In this document: positions 19,610 to 31,600 of the stretch, piece after piece
Layout of the letters: every line of letters begins with the position of its first letter
How positions within the stretch are numbered: the first letter of the stretch is position 1
Made by a program: the position numbers and the translations under genes
The notes under the pieces: generated by a model
Databases searched by the model: none
Told to the model about the DNA's origin: nothing
What the model saw: the letters and a program-made list of their open reading frames with translations, nothing else
NCBI GenBank assembly: GCA_964034945.1
Contig: OZ035960.1
Location: 67,634,994 to 67,698,993, forward strand
Direction of reading: 5' to 3'
From: Chrysopilus asiliformis
Taxonomy: Eukaryota; Arthropoda; Insecta; Diptera; Rhagionidae
Length of the DNA: 64,000 nucleotides

Positions 19610-20201
19610 TTCCAAATATTCAATACCACAAAGAAAACATAAAAAGAGTATAAATCTGAAATCTGTACTACAAGCAGCAAACACAGCATAACAGCGGCAG
19701 TGAAAAGTTAGATTTTGATTCTTAAAAAGATAATTGAACATAGTTTAACATAACAAAATACCCTAAAGAATGCTTTAATGTAGGCCGGATCTTATACCAC
19801 AGTTTCAGTTCGGATATGACCACAAGCTATCGAGTATCATCGATTGCAAATTTGTTATCATGGCAGCAAGCCGATTTTCTAATTTGTACCCCCATAACCA
19901 AAATCCAAGACGTATCCACGTCAAAACTTTTAAGAAAAAACGTTATCGTTACAAGGTCCTGTAACGATACTGGACCGATTTTTACGCGGTTTTTTGCAAA
20001 ATGATCTGCGTTGCCAAGAGCAGGTTCTAAGCTATGTTAGATTTTCAAAATTCAAAGCAGAAGGTCCTGTAAGAATAACGAAAATATCCTTTTTTTCCAT
20101 TTTGCCCCGGAAAAATTTGCATTATGGGGTTTTTGGGGTCGCTGATCACGAATCCGGTATTAGATTTTCAAAGTTCGAAACAGAAGGTCCTGTACGGATA
20201 A

Positions 20202-20847
20202 TCACCCTTGTTCTGAGATACGGCGTTACGTTAGTTTGTTCGATATGTACTCGATCAGTACTCGATATCCCATTTTCGTTGTTCTTGAATACGCAGTGAC
20301 CAACTTGAGTTGAACGCGGAGCAACGCATTCGATTCGATTTTCGTTGTTCTGAGATTCGCCGGGAGCTGATATTTGAGGTTAAATTGCTCAAAATGCAAG
20401 TTGGGCAAATATTTTTTTCAATTTTATGAATCATGAGTAATAAAGTGTTTTATTCAAATAGGAGGGGAACTCAAAGTTCAACTAATACTTCACAATTCAA
20501 CCTATTAATCGACAAAATGAAAGTATAATTACGAGTCTTCACTTAACTTCATTTCGTTCGAAGAATCTCTCAATAACCTTCTTTGGCTTTTCAGTGAATT
20601 TACCTCGTCGTGCCTCATTAACAAATATAATGGGAGTGTTAAATCCATTTTCAAACTTCAATCAAACGTTTTTACTTGCATAACCAAGAAATAAATACAA
20701 CCACCTGATTTTTGACACTGCGTTTGCATGCGATGTTTGCCGTATTTTTAAACAGCAAACGCCGTTTTTCAGAACACCGATCGCGTAGCGAATCGAATCG
20801 AATGCGTTACGTTTAGCGGGCTAACGCCGTATCTCAGAACAAGGGTG
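20202..20847. mobile_element. MITE with perfect 26-bp inverted ends CACCCTTGTTCTGAGATACG
   Basis: The first 26 bases at 20202 are exactly complemented at 20822-20847. AAT stands on both sides, a possible 3-bp duplication. Inside, a second inverted pair built on GCATTCGATTCGATT (about 20325 and 20785) suggests a layered structure. It interrupts one 120-bp unit of the Helitron-like repeat. There is no coding frame and the superfamily is not assigned. Confidence 0.8.
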
Positions 20848-21089
20848 AATACAAATATCCTTTTTCCCATTTTTCCCCGGAAAAATTTGCATTATAGGGT
20901 TTTTGGGGTCGCTGATCACGAATCCGGTATTAGATTTTCAAAATTCGAAACGGAAAGCCCTGTAAGGATAATGAAAACATCCTTTTTCCCATTTTTCCAT
21001 GGAAAAATTGGCACTATGGGGTTTTTGGGGTCGCTGATCACGAATCCGGTATTAGATTTTCAAAATTCGAAACGGAAGGACCTGTAAGG

Positions 21090-22026
21090 CAGCGATTCTC
21101 AACCTGTGGGGCGCGCCCCCCTAGGGGGGCGCGAGTACATTTAAGGGGGGGGCGCGAGCATATCCAAGACAAAATATTTAAAAAAGTTTATTAATTGACT
21201 GCAAGGAAAGTACATACCCACATACAAAACAAAATACATTTCGATATAATATTTAATAATTAACTTATTAACTTACGCTTGGAGCACAATGAACGCGAAA
21301 CCAGCGCGAAACCAGCGCGAAACCAACGCAACTACAACGCTCTGAACTGTCACGCAGTGCAAAATTCTAGCGGCAGAGCACAATGGCAGCTCGTGAAGTA
21401 GTACAAGTGACATAATATAAAGTGGTATAAAGTTGGCAAAATTACAAGAATGGATAATTTTGAAGCGATAATTTGCTTTGTTGGTCTTTATCTTTGTTAT
21501 TTGTATGTTATTGCACTAAGGCTATCAATTTTTCCTCGAACGACATTTCCCCAACCTCACTTTATGAACTGTCAACGCAGAATTCTGCGGCAAAGTTAGA
21601 AGTTTGCAAACTTTTGCGTTGCGGTTACGTTGTAGCTGCGTTCTATACGTTCACTGTGCTCACTTCAAACAATTTGTGGGAACCAAGCTTTGAAGTGACA
21701 GTTTCTGCGCCAGTTTCGCGTCGGTTTCGCGTTCATTGTGATTTCAGGGTTAAAACAACTTCTCGTGAAACCGCAAAAATGACGCAAGAGCAATAAAAAG
21801 GCACCGGATTCTTGTTTTGTCAACGCTGAGGATCGGTGTTGCCAAATGTCAATAAATTACTGTTTTCTTGGTAATTTGTATTTAAAATTAGGGTAGTAGT
21901 GTAGGTTTAGCGCCAAAATACTCAAATTACGTTATTATTGTATACATTTTATTGTATGCAGGGGGGGCACGATGACAATTTTTATTGAAAATTGGGCCGC
22001 GAATACTGAAAGGTTGAGAACCGCTG
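21090..22026. mobile_element. hAT non-autonomous element, 8-bp target duplication CTGTAAGG
   Basis: CAGCGATTCTCAACCT (21090) and AGGTTGAGAACCGCTG (to 22026) are inverted ends with one mismatch, and CTGTAAGG flanks both sides exactly (21082-21089 and 22027-22034). Together these are diagnostic of a hAT insertion. Inside the left end is a GC-rich palindrome (GGGGCGCGCCCCCCTAGGGG). A nested inverted pair built from GCGAAACCAGC units (21290-21335 against 21705-21750) follows. The open frame at 21473-21796 shows no transposase motif. The target was one unit of the Helitron-like repeat. Confidence 0.93.
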
Positions 22027-22978
22027 CTGTAAGGATAATGAAAATATCCTTTTTCCCATTTTTCTCCGGAAAAATTTGCATTATAGGGTTTTTGGGGTCG
22101 CTGATCACGAATCCGGTATTATATTTTGAAAATTCGAAACGGAAGGTCCTGTAGGGACAATGAAAATCTCCTTTTCCCATTTTCCCCGGAAAAATTTGCA
22201 TTATAGCGTTTTTGGGGTCACTGATCACGAATCCGATATTAGATTTGCAAAACTGACGCGGAAGTTCCTGAAAGGATAACGCAAATATCCTTTTTCCCAT
22301 TATTCCCCGGGAAAATTAGCATTATGTTTGGGATCGCTGATCACGAATCCGATATTAGATTTTCAAAATTCGAAACGAAAAGTCCTGTAAGGATAAGTAT
22401 CCTTTTTCCCGTTTTTCCTCGGAAAAATCGGTATAAGGGGGTTTTTGGGGCGCTGATGACGAATCCGATATTAGATTTTCAAAATTCGAAACGGAAGGTC
22501 CTGTAAGAATAACCCAAATATCCTTTTTCCAGTTTTTACTGGGAAAAATCGTCATTAGGGTGTTTTTGGGGTCGCTGATCACGAATCCGGTGTTGGAATT
22601 TCAAAATTCTAACCGAAAAGTCCTGCAAGGTTAACGCAAATGTCCTTTTTCCAATTTTTCTTGAAACGATTGCCACTAAGGGGTTTTCGAGGTCGCTGCT
22701 TAACGGAAGGTCCTGTAAGGATAACGGAAATGTCCTTTTTCCAATTTTTCTCGCAAAAACAGTCTTTGGGAGGTTTTTAGGGTTGCTTATCACGAATCTG
22801 GAGTTGGAATTTCAAAATTCGAAACGGAAGGTCCTGTAAGGATAACATTTTTTCCCAAAACTTTTTATGTTATTTATGGTTTTTTGGCATTCTAAAATTT
22901 ATACAAAAAACTTTTAGCTGCCAACGAAGGGTCTGCTAGTATTTCTATAAACCTACAAAACACATAAATTTAAAGTTT

Positions 22979-25488
22979 TGTCGCAGCCACCTTAAAAACA
23001 AAACAGAAATTCTTATTAAAACTAATTTCATTTAACTATGGAGGATACTTATGGAAGGTGCCTAAAAGTATGCACGGTTCGGGAGCACTGAAGTTCGCAT
23101 CATCGTCAAGTTGAATGATGGTTGAACAAGTTGACAGACTGATGTTCGATCCTTCACTTAGTTATATGTGTATAACTTCTTTCCAAACTTCCAGTTTTTT
23201 TTGCATTTGTAGAACCTCGAATAAAATTAAGTTTTCCATTAAATCATCACAATAAAACCACCCAAAAATCCACACAATAACGACAAATGAAACTTTACCT
23301 GCATTTTCACTAAACATCAGTACTAAATACTAACTTCCAACTGAATTTGCGTAACCATAAGTCCAATATATTTTAATCTGCACAACATTTTCAATGAATT
23401 TCATCCATCAAAATAATAATAAGTCCGGTTTAATATTTGCACTTTGAATTTGCACTTTTTTTTCTAAATACTTGTTACACTTACTGAAGTCGAGTAATAA
23501 ACAAATCTGTAGCCACCAGTAAATTCGAGCTATGAAGTCGTGTTGGAACGAATAGCTGTAATGGGAATTTATTATTCAAATAGATATGAGAGGTGACTTA
23601 CTGAGAGTCATCAGCTGCCGATGTAACCAGCTGATGGTAAGAATTTGAGAACGGCAAGATGATACAATTCCATCTTCAACAAGAAGATTATAAGAATTGT
23701 GAAAAATGAATCATTTGATATGAATCAAAGCAATTTTTGTTAGCCGAAACAATTTTGCATTGACGTATTTGAATAATGCCCAATTAGTCTCAGATTTACC
23801 TGAAAACCCGGTAATTTATGATTGACTATCGAATTTGGAAGTATTTGTTTGTATTGTCTCCAAAGGGGGAAGGAAGGGCAGAATATCATATACCCTTACA
23901 CCTACATTTCATTTTACCATATACAAAGCCGAACTTTAAGGGATTTATAGTTCGACAAGTATTTCAAGATGGCTAAATTTCCGGTGAGACGTGGAACTTT
24001 TTTTTTCATGGCTACACTTCCGATTTGAAATGTCAAGAGGCTGAAAATGAGGTATTTCCGTCCTCATTTTTTTCTTGAAGTGACCACGAGGATAGATTGT
24101 CCTCTCTAGATAATTATATGTTAAATGTTTAAGTAGATTAAAACTAAATATTAAAAGTTCATAAGCGGAGAAGACTCGAAATCACGTAAGATAACACTTA
24201 CATTTAATAGTGGCTTTAAAATAGTTACCGTGTTTGATTTTTCCTTATACAAGATTTTCCTCGTGGTGGAGCAATCGGCGAAATTTTCACCTAAGAAAAC
24301 TGATCGTTTTCCAAATTGGTTTGACTACCAATTAAAGTCGCCCAAAAATTAAAAAAGGAAAAACAACCAACTTTTACTAGTGGCAGAATAATTGGACAAC
24401 CGAGACTCCATTATAATAGAAGGGGAACCTAACCTTGACTCAACCACGTGTGGGGAGGCCCCATAAAATTGGACCAAGCTGGGAATCCCTACAGGAGTAA
24501 TCGGATAAGAAAACCATAATTCATACCCAAGTAAGATGTTTCCATTTTTTGTGAAGTTCGCGAAACTAAGATGAAAATTTTGCTACTTGTGTAGAAAGAT
24601 AGCCATCCATACCCAAGGCTGACACGAGGCTTCGAGGCTTCGAGCCTTCTCCGACGATTTTTATTTATTTATTAAATTAGTTATTTTGATTTTTCGTCTT
24701 TTTTTTGATCACACCAAGATAATCTCGTTTGCGGATATTCATACATCATAAATTGTAGATTAAACTATCTTAAAATATATATTAGACCTAATTTATTATC
24801 GACTGTATAAGTTCATATTAAATATTTGTTGAATATTTTTGAGAATTCTAAATGTTGTGTGAAACTATAGCCACTAACCATACCGTTGATAACGTACTGT
24901 ATCGCATATCGAAAATCATTGGCGATATACTTGGTTGTAGGTATCAGGGGCCCCAATGCGCACAACGAAGTCTTAAGATTAATCCGCGTCCATTTTATTG
25001 ACGTGGCTTAGGTTACATTACATAAAATCTACGATATTTAATCATATCCATTTATTTGAGTATTTGATAAATTCTTACAACCGATTAGTATTGTTTAATA
25101 TTTATTACTTAATAGCGTAAGTCAACGGCATGCTAAATAACTATTTTTATTTGCCCTATATAATGATGTATATATTGGTAGTAATAAACATATGAATTAT
25201 TGTTAAAGTTAAAATTAATATGATCTTTTAATTGGAGGGTGAGAAAGGTGAGTGCGATGACGCTGCACAAAGAATTGGACTATGCGTGACATAGCCCGCT
25301 AAGCTAAGATCGATCTGACCCCCCCAATTCCTTTCCTTATCTTCCCCTCAGTACAAGCTGGTAGGTAAAATTTATGTGTAGCGACCAAGATGAAAATGCA
25401 GGAAAGAACCCACGGCAATCCGGCGAGCGGAGCCACTAAACCTACCATCCTGCCTCTTTAACATCATCGAGATACTTGGACCACTACA
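22979..25488 (+). repeat. 5' LTR of the 2.5-kb-LTR element
   Basis: It matches 33322-35803 almost base for base. By eye I note about twenty substitutions and one 10-base gap (24893-24902 against the second copy). It starts TG and ends CA just before the primer site. The short downstream part (ATATTGGTAGTAATAAACATA, about 25170) holds an AATAAA signal, as expected for an LTR. No frame is conserved. Confidence 0.85.
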
Positions 25489-25491
25489 TAT

Positions 25492-25503
25492 TGGCGCCCA
25501 ACG
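25492..25503 (+). promoter_or_regulatory. Primer-binding site TGGCGCCCAACG
   Basis: Three bases after the 5' LTR. The complement ends in ...TTGGGCGCCA, as does the tRNA-Lys used by several gypsy-type elements. The same 11-base word follows two other LTRs in this window (28161 and 56883). Confidence 0.8.
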
Positions 25504-26227
25504 TACCGGCTACGGCTGCGTCCTCCACGGACAAAGCCAAGACGAATTTTTTTGTAATCAAAAAATTACACAGTTGTCTAACATAAATTTTTCTGGAGAT
25601 TCTGTGAGACCCGAAACATAAAGTCTTACGACAAAATGATTTCGCGCTGCTTTCATAATTTTCTGGAAATAATTTAAAGCAGACTAAGATTCTAATATCT
25701 ATTGAATTACTGAACGTAAGGAGTCCCGTCTTTAAAACAGAAGTCGCGTTGCACTTACAATTAGTGATATAAAATTGATTTTGATTTAATTACACCATCA
25801 TGATTAAACATAGAACAGAATTATTAAAGTATTGTTTATGTCCCGAAATAAACAGCTAAAAGCAAATTATTTCGCGTTGCTAAACTATACCTAAATATTT
25901 TATAAATTGATAGTTAGAGTCATGGGTTGACAGGGTGAATCATGTAGCATAGTCGATATAATTTGACTTTATAAGTTTTTGATATTTCGGGAAATCCCGA
26001 ATCTCGAGAATTAAAATTTCATCATTTCGGGAAATCGCGAATCTCGAGATTGTGATTTTCTCGGGAAATCTGCAACTCTATATTTCTATCATAACACTTT
26101 CAATGCAGGTCATAAAATAATAAAAATACAAAGATTGACGTCTAAGAGCAGGTTTTAACCAGCCAGCATTTTATAACACTTCGAAATTGTATTAAATAAA
26201 ATATATCACTACTTTGCTTCCCTGTTT
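25504..26227 (+). other. Leader of the 2.5-kb-LTR element; CGGGAAAT repeat at 25983-26075
   Basis: There is no coding frame. Two tandem units of about 45 bases begin TTTCGGGAAATC and contain CGAATCTCGAGA (25985-26070). A related CTCGAGATTTCTCGAGAA word is at 9090-9115. The rest is AT-rich. Confidence 0.5.
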
Positions 26228-26841
26228 AACGTTTTTTGTATAAATTTTAGAATACAAAAAAACCATAAATAACTTAAAAACTTTTCGGAAAAAACGTTAT
26301 CCTTACAGGACCTTCCGTTTAGAATTTGAAAAATCTAACACCGGATTCGCGATCAGTGACCCTGGAAACCCCCTTATGCAGATTATTTCCGGGAAAAACA
26401 AGAAAAGGATATTTGCTTTATCCTTACAGGACCTTCCGTTTAGAATTTGAAAAATCTAACACCGGATTCGCGATCAGTGACCCCGGAAACCCCCTTATGC
26501 AGATTATTTCCGGGAAAAACAAGAAAAGGATATTTGCTTTATCCTTACAGGACCTTCCGTTTCGAATTTTGAAAATCTAATACCGGATTAGTGGTCAGCG
26601 ACCCTGAAAACCGTCCAAAGCCAGTTTTTGTGAGGAAAAATGGGAAAAAGGATATTTATTATCCTTACAGGACCTACCGTTTCGAATTTTAAAAATCTAA
26701 CATAGCTAAAAACTTGCTCCTGGCAACGCAGATCATTTTGCAAAAAACCGCGTAAAAATCGGTCCAGTAGTTTTTGAGTTTTGTAATCTCAAATCAACAG
26801 ACCAACCAACCAACAAACTTCCATTTTTATATATATAGCTT
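26228..26841 (-). mobile_element. Helitron-like copy, minus strand, four 120-bp units
   Basis: On the minus strand this starts near 26841 (CTATATATATAAAAATGG), passes the GTTGGTTGG microsatellite and ACTACTGGACCGATTTTTAC, then has units marked by GGTCCTGTAAGGATAA at 26669, 26553, 26431 and 26311, and ends in the TTATTTATGGTTTTTTTG tail at about 26228. Two of the units (26300-26420 and 26422-26545) are almost identical. The last part of the 3' end, including CTAG, is missing. Confidence 0.7.
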
Positions 26842-27423
26842 AATGAAAACGCCGCTAGCGCCTCAATACGGGTACTTACGGCAACAAAACCATATATGGA
26901 ATTAAAGGTAATTGTTGTGGCTATAACTTAAAAAAAATTTCAACTTGACGTCTGTTGACGGGCACAAGTTATGATTTTTCAAACTTCAAATTTAGATGAA
27001 AAAAGTGTTCCTAATAAATATTTAATTATAATTAACTTAAAAATAGTTGAGGTTCCAAATTAACTCAGAATTATAGGGAAAGATCCACTCATTCAAATAA
27101 AAAAAACGAATGTAAAATCTTAGAAAATGTGAAAGTTGTGTTCACTTAAAGTTGGTAAAAAATCAAGAAATTTACTTTTTGGCAAAATTTAAAAAAAGTT
27201 TCTAGTTCAATGCTTCCGCAAAGACACATTTTTAAAGATATTGACCTAATATTTTTTATTCCCGACTTTTGAACTATTTACTATCAAATTTGATCAAAAA
27301 AAATCAAATTGGTTACCACAAAAAAATTGAATTTTGGCCAATGGATTTTAATCCTGAACCACTGTGCGGCGTACTAGAAATTATTATAAAGCTCAGGAAA
27401 GTAGTCACTCAGCTCTTTCCAAA
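26842..27423 (+). other. No gene seen; leader before gag remnant
   Basis: AT-rich untranslated sequence of the 2.5-kb-LTR element. There is no repeat or motif I can name. Confidence 0.45.
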
Positions 27424-27850
27424 ATGTCTCTTTTTCATTCGCCCCCAAAATCTAACAAAAGTGACAACAATTCGTCACTCATTCAAAATTCCCCATTAGT
27501 TAATGTAAAATCTAATATCAATAATGAACGAAATTTAAGAAATATGAATCCTCTTGCCGATTTGTCAAATCTTGGTGCAGCTCAAGAACATAATATTACA
27601 TCGGAAGTACAGTCATTTAGAACTGAAATCGTATAATTTGCGGTCAAGTAAGACATCTTTTCTCCCCGGCCAAGAAGTTTTCCGACGAAACTTCATTTTG
27701 AGCGACAAATCGAAAGGTATCAATGCGAAACTTTGTCATAAATTTGTGAAAGCTCGTGTTCGAAAAGTAATTGGTAATAGTATGTATGAATTAGAAGATT
27801 TGACCGGAAAATTAGTAGGTGTTTTCCACGGAAAAGACATTAGGCTATGA
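27424..27850 (+). pseudogene. gag start joined to pol end by internal deletion (Osvaldo/Ulysses-type)
   Basis: A frame starting at 27424 (MSLFHSPPKSNKSDNN) and running through NMNPLADLSNLGAAQEHN resembles the N-terminus of Gag in this group. It stops at 27636. In an overlapping frame, 27629-27850 reads YNLRSSKTSFLPGQEVF, then AKLCHKFVKARVRKVIG, then YELEDLTGKLVGVFHGKDIR. This is the usual C-terminal end of the integrase region in Osvaldo-type pol, with the KDIR-like ending just before the stop. Everything between (protease, RT, RNase H and the integrase core, normally around 4 kb or more) has been deleted at about 27625-27640. No active product is expected. The group assignment is from motif memory. 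Confidence 0.75.
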
Positions 27851-27974
27851 CTTTTGACTCAGAATTTTCACAGTGAATTCTTCTGACAACTTCGTAACTG
27901 ATTCTAATCAAAAAGGTGATATAATCCTTCACATACCAAAATTAAGAACAAAAAAAAAATATTAAACTTAACAT

Positions 27975-28157
27975 TGGAACCAATCTGGCAACACGGTCTG
28001 CGACCAACGCGACAGCAGCGCCAAGACGACCAAGAAGGAAGAGAGAAGTGAAGAACCGAGCGCCGAGCTGTTAGCTTTTAACGTTTTTTTATAACGAGAA
28101 ATCGTCCCACATATTAATATTTTTGTACTGTTTTTGTATAATAAAAACTGTCCCACA
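27975..28157 (+). repeat. 5' LTR, 183 bp
   Basis: It begins TGGAACCAATC and ends GTCCCACA. AATAAAAACTGTCCC near its end may serve as the polyadenylation signal. The sequence includes the codons that form the last 33 residues of the gag-pol frame in the 3' copy. Confidence 0.93.
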
Positions 28158-28160
28158 AAT

Positions 28161-28172
28161 TGGCGCCCAACG
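28161..28172 (+). promoter_or_regulatory. Primer-binding site TGGCGCCCAACG
   Basis: Three bases after the 5' LTR. Likely pairs with the 3' end of tRNA-Lys, as in gypsy. Minus-strand DNA synthesis would start here. Confidence 0.85.
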
Positions 28173-28692
28173 GGTTTTAAAAGTAAAGCAGCCTGCGTTC
28201 ATAAAAGAAGGAAAATTGTGAAATAAAACGAATATCAACGCTTGGACAGGGTATCAACGCTTTCAGCAAAAAGGCAACCCCCAACCGACATTGATTTTCA
28301 CCAGGTTCACAAAATCAAGAAAGTTTTCTCCGGAAAATTCATTGGGAAAAAAGTAAGTAGCCTTTGTCTTTTTACGAAGTGTCTCGACATCCCGTTATCC
28401 GTGCCTGTACTTGTATTCACCGGTACACGCAATACATAGATACGGTGTGCTTGTTATACACTCATCGACATTCGCGCCGCTTGCATTTTGCCTCAATACA
28501 AACACCAGCGTAGTTATCGTGCATTTTGCATCACACGCTGTTCGTAGCCTCTAAGTGGAAACGATCGTCACCGCTTACCAACGTCACACGCATATCGTTG
28601 CATCTCGATCTGTTGAACTTGGTTTGCTTGTATTGTTCTTCGCCTGGAGATACAGCGATTTTATTCTTCCCTAGAGACATTTCTACATAAAC
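28173..28692 (+). other. Leader of the 5-kb Ty3/gypsy element
   Basis: Untranslated stretch between the primer site and the gag-pol start. It contains short open frames only. A packaging signal would be expected here, but I cannot identify one. Confidence 0.6.
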
Positions 28693-31600
28693 ATGCCACC
28701 CAAAAAGTCAAATCAAAATCCGAATGTCCCAGCCGGCGAGGGAGATTCTGATGAAACGAAAATCCTATTACGCACTCTCACAGCTGCACTGGAAAACATG
28801 AGCAGACCGAAGGGAAATTTTTCGGCGTGCACTGCTCGTTTTGCTGGTAGTGAGGCAGAGGATGTACTGGCTTTTATAGACGCAATAGAAGTATACAAAG
28901 AGTGTGTACAAATACCAGATTATTGTACGCTGAAAGGACTAGCTTTGCTCTTCACGGACAACGCCGCGGTGTGGTGGCAAGGGGTGAAAGCAAACGTGAG
29001 AACATTCAGTGAAGCGCTAAATTTCCTGAAAAGTGCATATGGCAAAGTGTTGCCAGCACCCAAAATTTATAGGGAAATATTTTCAAAAGAACAAAAAGAA
29101 GAAACAACTGACATTTTTGTGGCGAGAGCCAGAGCTCTGTTTTCGAAATTGCCTCCACCAGTGTTACCAGAATGCGTTCAACTGGACATGGTGTACTGTT
29201 TACTGTCACTTCAAATTCGGAAATCTGTACCACGAGAAAAATTTACAACATTCAGTGAATTACTCCGCTTGGCCAGGAGCGCTGAGGAAACAATTCACGA
29301 GAGCTTCCAGAACGTTGGCAAAAAAGAACGCGAAGCTAAATCTAATGCTGATATGTCAAATACTAGTAAAAAGGTAAAGTGCACTTATTGCCATAACACT
29401 GGGCATTTACGGAACGTTTGTCGTAAACGTATCGCAGCCGAATCAGCGACGCAAAATGAGGTGAAAGACGACACAACAACGACGTGCTATGGTTGTCACA
29501 AACCCGGACATGTGATCAGCCAATGTCCTAATACCAAAATTAAAAAGGAACCTTCTGAACAAGGATTTTTCGCTATCGATAATATGATGGCAAGGCCAAT
29601 GGCAAAGATTGAGATTCTGCAGAAGAAAGGCTACGGTTTTGTGGATACAGCCGCCAAACAGTCAGTTGCTGGCTTCAAACTGTACCAGATACTCAAGGAG
29701 AACTCAATCAAAATGATTCCTAAGGATATGATAATCGCCCTTGCAGATGGCACGAGAAAATCGGAAACAGTTCTGACAGCTGACGTAAATGTTACATTAG
29801 AGCATAAGATCATAACCGTTAGTTTTCTTATTTTTCCCAATAACCACAATAGTCGCACACTTTTAGGCATAGATTTTATCCAAAAAACCGGAATGGTCAT
29901 CAATCCGCTCAAAGTCACCTGGCACTTCGATGACAACGAAGAGAAGAAATTCCCTCTGTATGACGAAGAAGCAGTCGACAACGCTCCAATAATGGAATCA
30001 TCGCTTCATACTTTGAGAACAGATGAGGGTCAGGAACTTCAATTGGAACAGCGACGTCGAATCAATGAAATAATCGAGAATTATGCACACGTTTTTGCCG
30101 AAGACGGACCACCGACAAAATACGCTGAACATTCAATAGAGATAATCGACAATAAATCCATTGCTCAACCTCCATATCGAATCCCCGAAAACAAAAAACA
30201 AACTTTAAAGACAATGATCGATTCTATGCTAAATTCGAACATAATTGAAGAGTGCGAGTCACCTTGGGCATCGCCTGTGGTTATGGTCCCGAAGAAGGAC
30301 GGAGGAACTCGACTTTGTGTAGATTATCGAAATCTAAATGCAAAAACTATAACCGATACTTATCCGATGCCACGCATCGACGATTTGCTGCATTTATCTG
30401 GAAAGGGTCTTTACATGTCCTCGATAGATTTGCGCTCTGGATACTGGCAAGTTCCGGTAAAAGAATGCGATCGAGATAAAACCGCGTTCATCACTCCATT
30501 CGGACTCTACCGATTTAAGAGAATGCCGTACGGTTTGAAAAACGCTGGAGCAACATTCCAAAGACTCATCGATAGGCTTCGAACCAATCTCAAATGCACA
30601 ATACTTGCGTACATAGATGACATCATGTTAATATCCCGATCGTTCGACGAGCATATCAGCGACTTGGGAAATCTCTTGGACTGTTTAGAGAAATTTCAGC
30701 TCCGAGCGAACCGTACGAAATGTCATTTCTGTAAAACAGGAATTAAATTCCTTGGCCACATTCTAAATCGTGATGGTATAAGCGCGGATAAGGAAAAGAC
30801 GTCTGCAATCGCCAACATGAAAGCACCAAAGAACCTACCACAATTAAAAACTTTTATCCAGACTTGCAGTTGGTACCGCAGATTTGTGAGCGACTTCGCA
30901 AAAATTGCTCAACCACTGACAAATCTTACAAAGAAGTCATCTGCGTGGAAATGGACAACGGTTGAACAAAATGCTTTCGAGTCCTTAAGGACAACTTTAA
31001 CCCAGGCTCCGATACTGAAACAAGCTGATTTTGGAGAGCCTTTCACAATTCGAACCGATGCGAGTAACTACGCTATCGGGGGTGTTTTACTCCAGGGGGA
31101 GGGTCACGATGAAAGACCTATAGAGTACGCCAGCCGACTCCTAACGCCAGCAGAGCGAAACTATTCGACGACAGAAAGAGAGGCACTAGCAGTAGTGTGG
31201 GCTGTAGATAAATTTCGAGGATATATCGATGGATCTAAAGTAAAAATTGGCACTGACCACCAAGCCCTGCGGTGGCTCATGTCGCTCAAGTCGCCTACAG
31301 GTCGCTTAGCAAGATGGGCAATTAAGCTTCAAGCATTCGATATAGAAATCGTATACACACCTGGCAAAGCTAATGTCGTGGCCGACACTTTGTCACGACC
31401 CAACACTGACTCCGTGGAAACAAGCAACTCGTTCGCATTCGAGGCAGAATTTCCAAGAGAGGCTACATCATCTGTTCGTGAACGCCAACTAAGCGATCCA
31501 GAAATTCATAAAATCATCAAAGCATTCGAGGAAGAAGGTCATCCAGAGCTAGTAAATTGGACGGCACGAGGATATGTACTAATGCAAGGAGTATTATACA

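Larger units (their letters stand above)
14383..19945. repeat. Large inverted repeat, about 310-bp arms 5 kb apart
   Basis: The arm at about 14402-14710 and the arm at about 19610-19935 are reverse complements with roughly one mismatch in eight by eye. Shared landmarks include GTTTTGACGTGGATA, TTGCTGCCATGATAACAAAT, CGATGATACTCGATAG and CTGTTATGCTGTGTTTGCTG. Immediately outside the left arm (14383-14405) is AGCAGACCCTTCGTTGCCAG, the complement of the Helitron-like 3' end seen at 22916-22939. Outside the right arm is the Helitron-like body word ending GGTCCTG. A middle Helitron-like segment lies at 18762-18830. The structure may be a long-TIR element inserted in a minus-strand Helitron-like copy. 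No transposase is recognised inside. Confidence 0.7.
19946..22939 (+). mobile_element. Helitron-like repeat with internal diverged 120-bp units, CTAG 3' end
   Basis: The repeat begins with CTGGACCGATTTTTACGCGG and consists of diverged units of about 120 bases, each carrying TCCTTTTTCCCATTTTTC, GCTGATCACGAATCCGG and a GGTCCTGTAAGGATAA word. The tail (22840-22939) reads TTATTTATGGTTTTTTGGCA onward and ends CTGCTAG followed by T. A CTAG end before T without terminal inverted repeats fits Helitrons, as does the ACTGGACCGATTTTT word near the 5' side of other copies, but I cannot see the 3' hairpin clearly. Two later insertions (20202-20847 and 21090-22026) lie inside. Other copies are at 26228-26841 (minus) and 58739-59740 (plus). 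Confidence 0.65.

Noticed and set aside
21473..21796. 107-codon frame inside a hAT element
   Set aside because: No transposase motif, and it crosses the GCGAAACC inverted repeat; likely chance.
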